Of a stretch of DNA of 64,000 nucleotides, positions 63,700 through 64,000 are shown piece after piece. Numbering within the stretch: position 1 is the stretch's first letter; each line of letters begins with the position of its first letter. The notes beneath the pieces were generated by a model, which did not search any database, had not been told where the DNA came from, and was given only the letters and a program-made list of their open reading frames with translations. A program made the position numbers and the translations under genes. Origin of the DNA: Sporosarcina gallistercoris (lineage in GTDB: Bacteria > Bacillota > Bacilli > Bacillales_A > Planococcaceae). The stretch covers positions 1-64,000 of the forward strand of contig NZ_JACSQY010000008.1 of the NCBI RefSeq assembly GCF_014836415.1, in the 5' to 3' direction.

Positions 63700-64000
63700 T
63701 TATGCCACATATCGGATTGCTTGTTTCAACGTAGCAAAACTCTTGATGGCGCCGAAGTTAAGGCCGAGTCCGACCAGAGTTTGTGCAATTTCCGGTGTAA
63801 TCCCGCTCACTACTGGAGTGGTTCCTACTAACGATAGGGATTCGAAAAGGATGAATAATTGCTGGGAAACATACGTATCCGTCGTTTGAAGTCCTGACAG
63901 ATCGACAATCAGATACTCAAGATTGAGACGTACTGCTTCCTTCAATACTTTTTCCTGCAGCACGGAGCCCCTATTGAAATCCATCACACCGATTAACGGC
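63700..64000 (-). CDS. RsbR-like STAS protein, 5' end beyond window
   Basis: The C-terminal STAS domain (about 99 residues visible) of a stressosome-type anti-sigma antagonist. The frame stays open to the right edge (PLIGVMDFNRG), so the ATG at 63987 lies within the STAS fold and is not the true start; the N-terminal part lies outside. The acceptor loop reads VDLSGLQTTDTYVSQQL, with threonines at the site phosphorylated by RsbT in RsbR. Partner genes (rsbS, rsbT) are not in view. Confidence 0.8.
   Translation of the reverse strand, partial: PLIGVMDFNRGSVLQEKVLKEAVRLNLEYLIVDLSGLQTTDTYVSQQLFILFESLSLVGTTPVVSGITPEIAQTLVGLGLNFGAIKSFATLKQAIRYVA

Noticed and set aside
63700..63987. A complete 95-residue STAS gene starting at 63987
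   Set aside because: The frame continues open to the window edge with a well-formed STAS first strand, so the gene is longer and truncated by the window.

Overview
The window reads as a chromosomal segment of a low-to-mid GC, endospore-forming member of the Bacillales. Planococcaceae (Sporosarcina-like) fits best. This is an inference from strong AGGAGG-type ribosome sites, Bacillus-type gene families, a sporulation gene (yunB), a CwlC-like amidase, Bacillus-type riboswitches and a FadR box. No 16S sequence or phage, IS, CRISPR or tRNA gene is visible. Most gene order follows the B. subtilis yug-yuf-yui-yut-yun-suf(yur)-yus block, with extra cassettes set into it.

Layout. 1-300: tandem promoters and a leader that look like the start of an rRNA operon reading left, out of the window. 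0.3-2.4 kb: an EamA permease and a CDF metal transporter. 2.4-3.6 kb: an iron-dependent alcohol dehydrogenase. 3.7-9.3 kb: an arginine/proline catabolic cassette (rocA-rocD-glutamate dehydrogenase) with a divergent rocR-like regulator. 9.3-16.3 kb: yugI, a DUF1871 gene, patB, a lipoprotein cyclophilin, an MFS exporter, a class A PBP and yufK. 16.4-22.2 kb: the complete seven-gene Mrp Na+/H+ antiporter operon. 22.2-33.3 kb: a Gly/Tyr-rich small protein, pepA, yuiD, yuiB, two type-II NADH dehydrogenase-like flavoproteins, Fe-S carriers (yutM, yutI), yuzD, yuzB, yutF-yutE-yutD and lipA.

33.6-38.2 kb: a branched-chain amino acid ABC transporter (livJHMGF). 38.5-40.4 kb: an NhaC-family antiporter behind a lysine riboswitch, so probably a lysine transporter. 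40.4-45.2 kb: yunB, yunD, yunE, yunF and an amidase. 45.3-50.5 kb: the sufCDSUB Fe-S assembly operon. 50.8-52.0 kb: a dicarboxylate/amino-acid symporter. 52.1-55.3 kb: the metNPQ methionine importer behind a SAM riboswitch. 55.3-62.0 kb: yusE, gcvH, yusI and the fadNAE beta-oxidation operon with a FadR operator. 62.2-64.0 kb: a thioredoxin, a STAS-domain protein paired with a cytosolic C39-like protein, and the end of a second, RsbR-like STAS gene cut by the window edge.

Common themes are amino-acid supply and breakdown (roc, liv, met, lysine, pepA), Fe-S and lipoyl cofactors (suf, yutM, yutI, lipA, gcvH), and sodium and respiratory energetics (mrp, NhaC, NDH-2). The least ordinary items are a RocR-like regulator that has lost the residues needed to work with sigma-54, palindromes lying over rather than upstream of the rocA promoter, a SAM riboswitch separated from metN by a repeat-like element, and the STAS/C39 gene pair.
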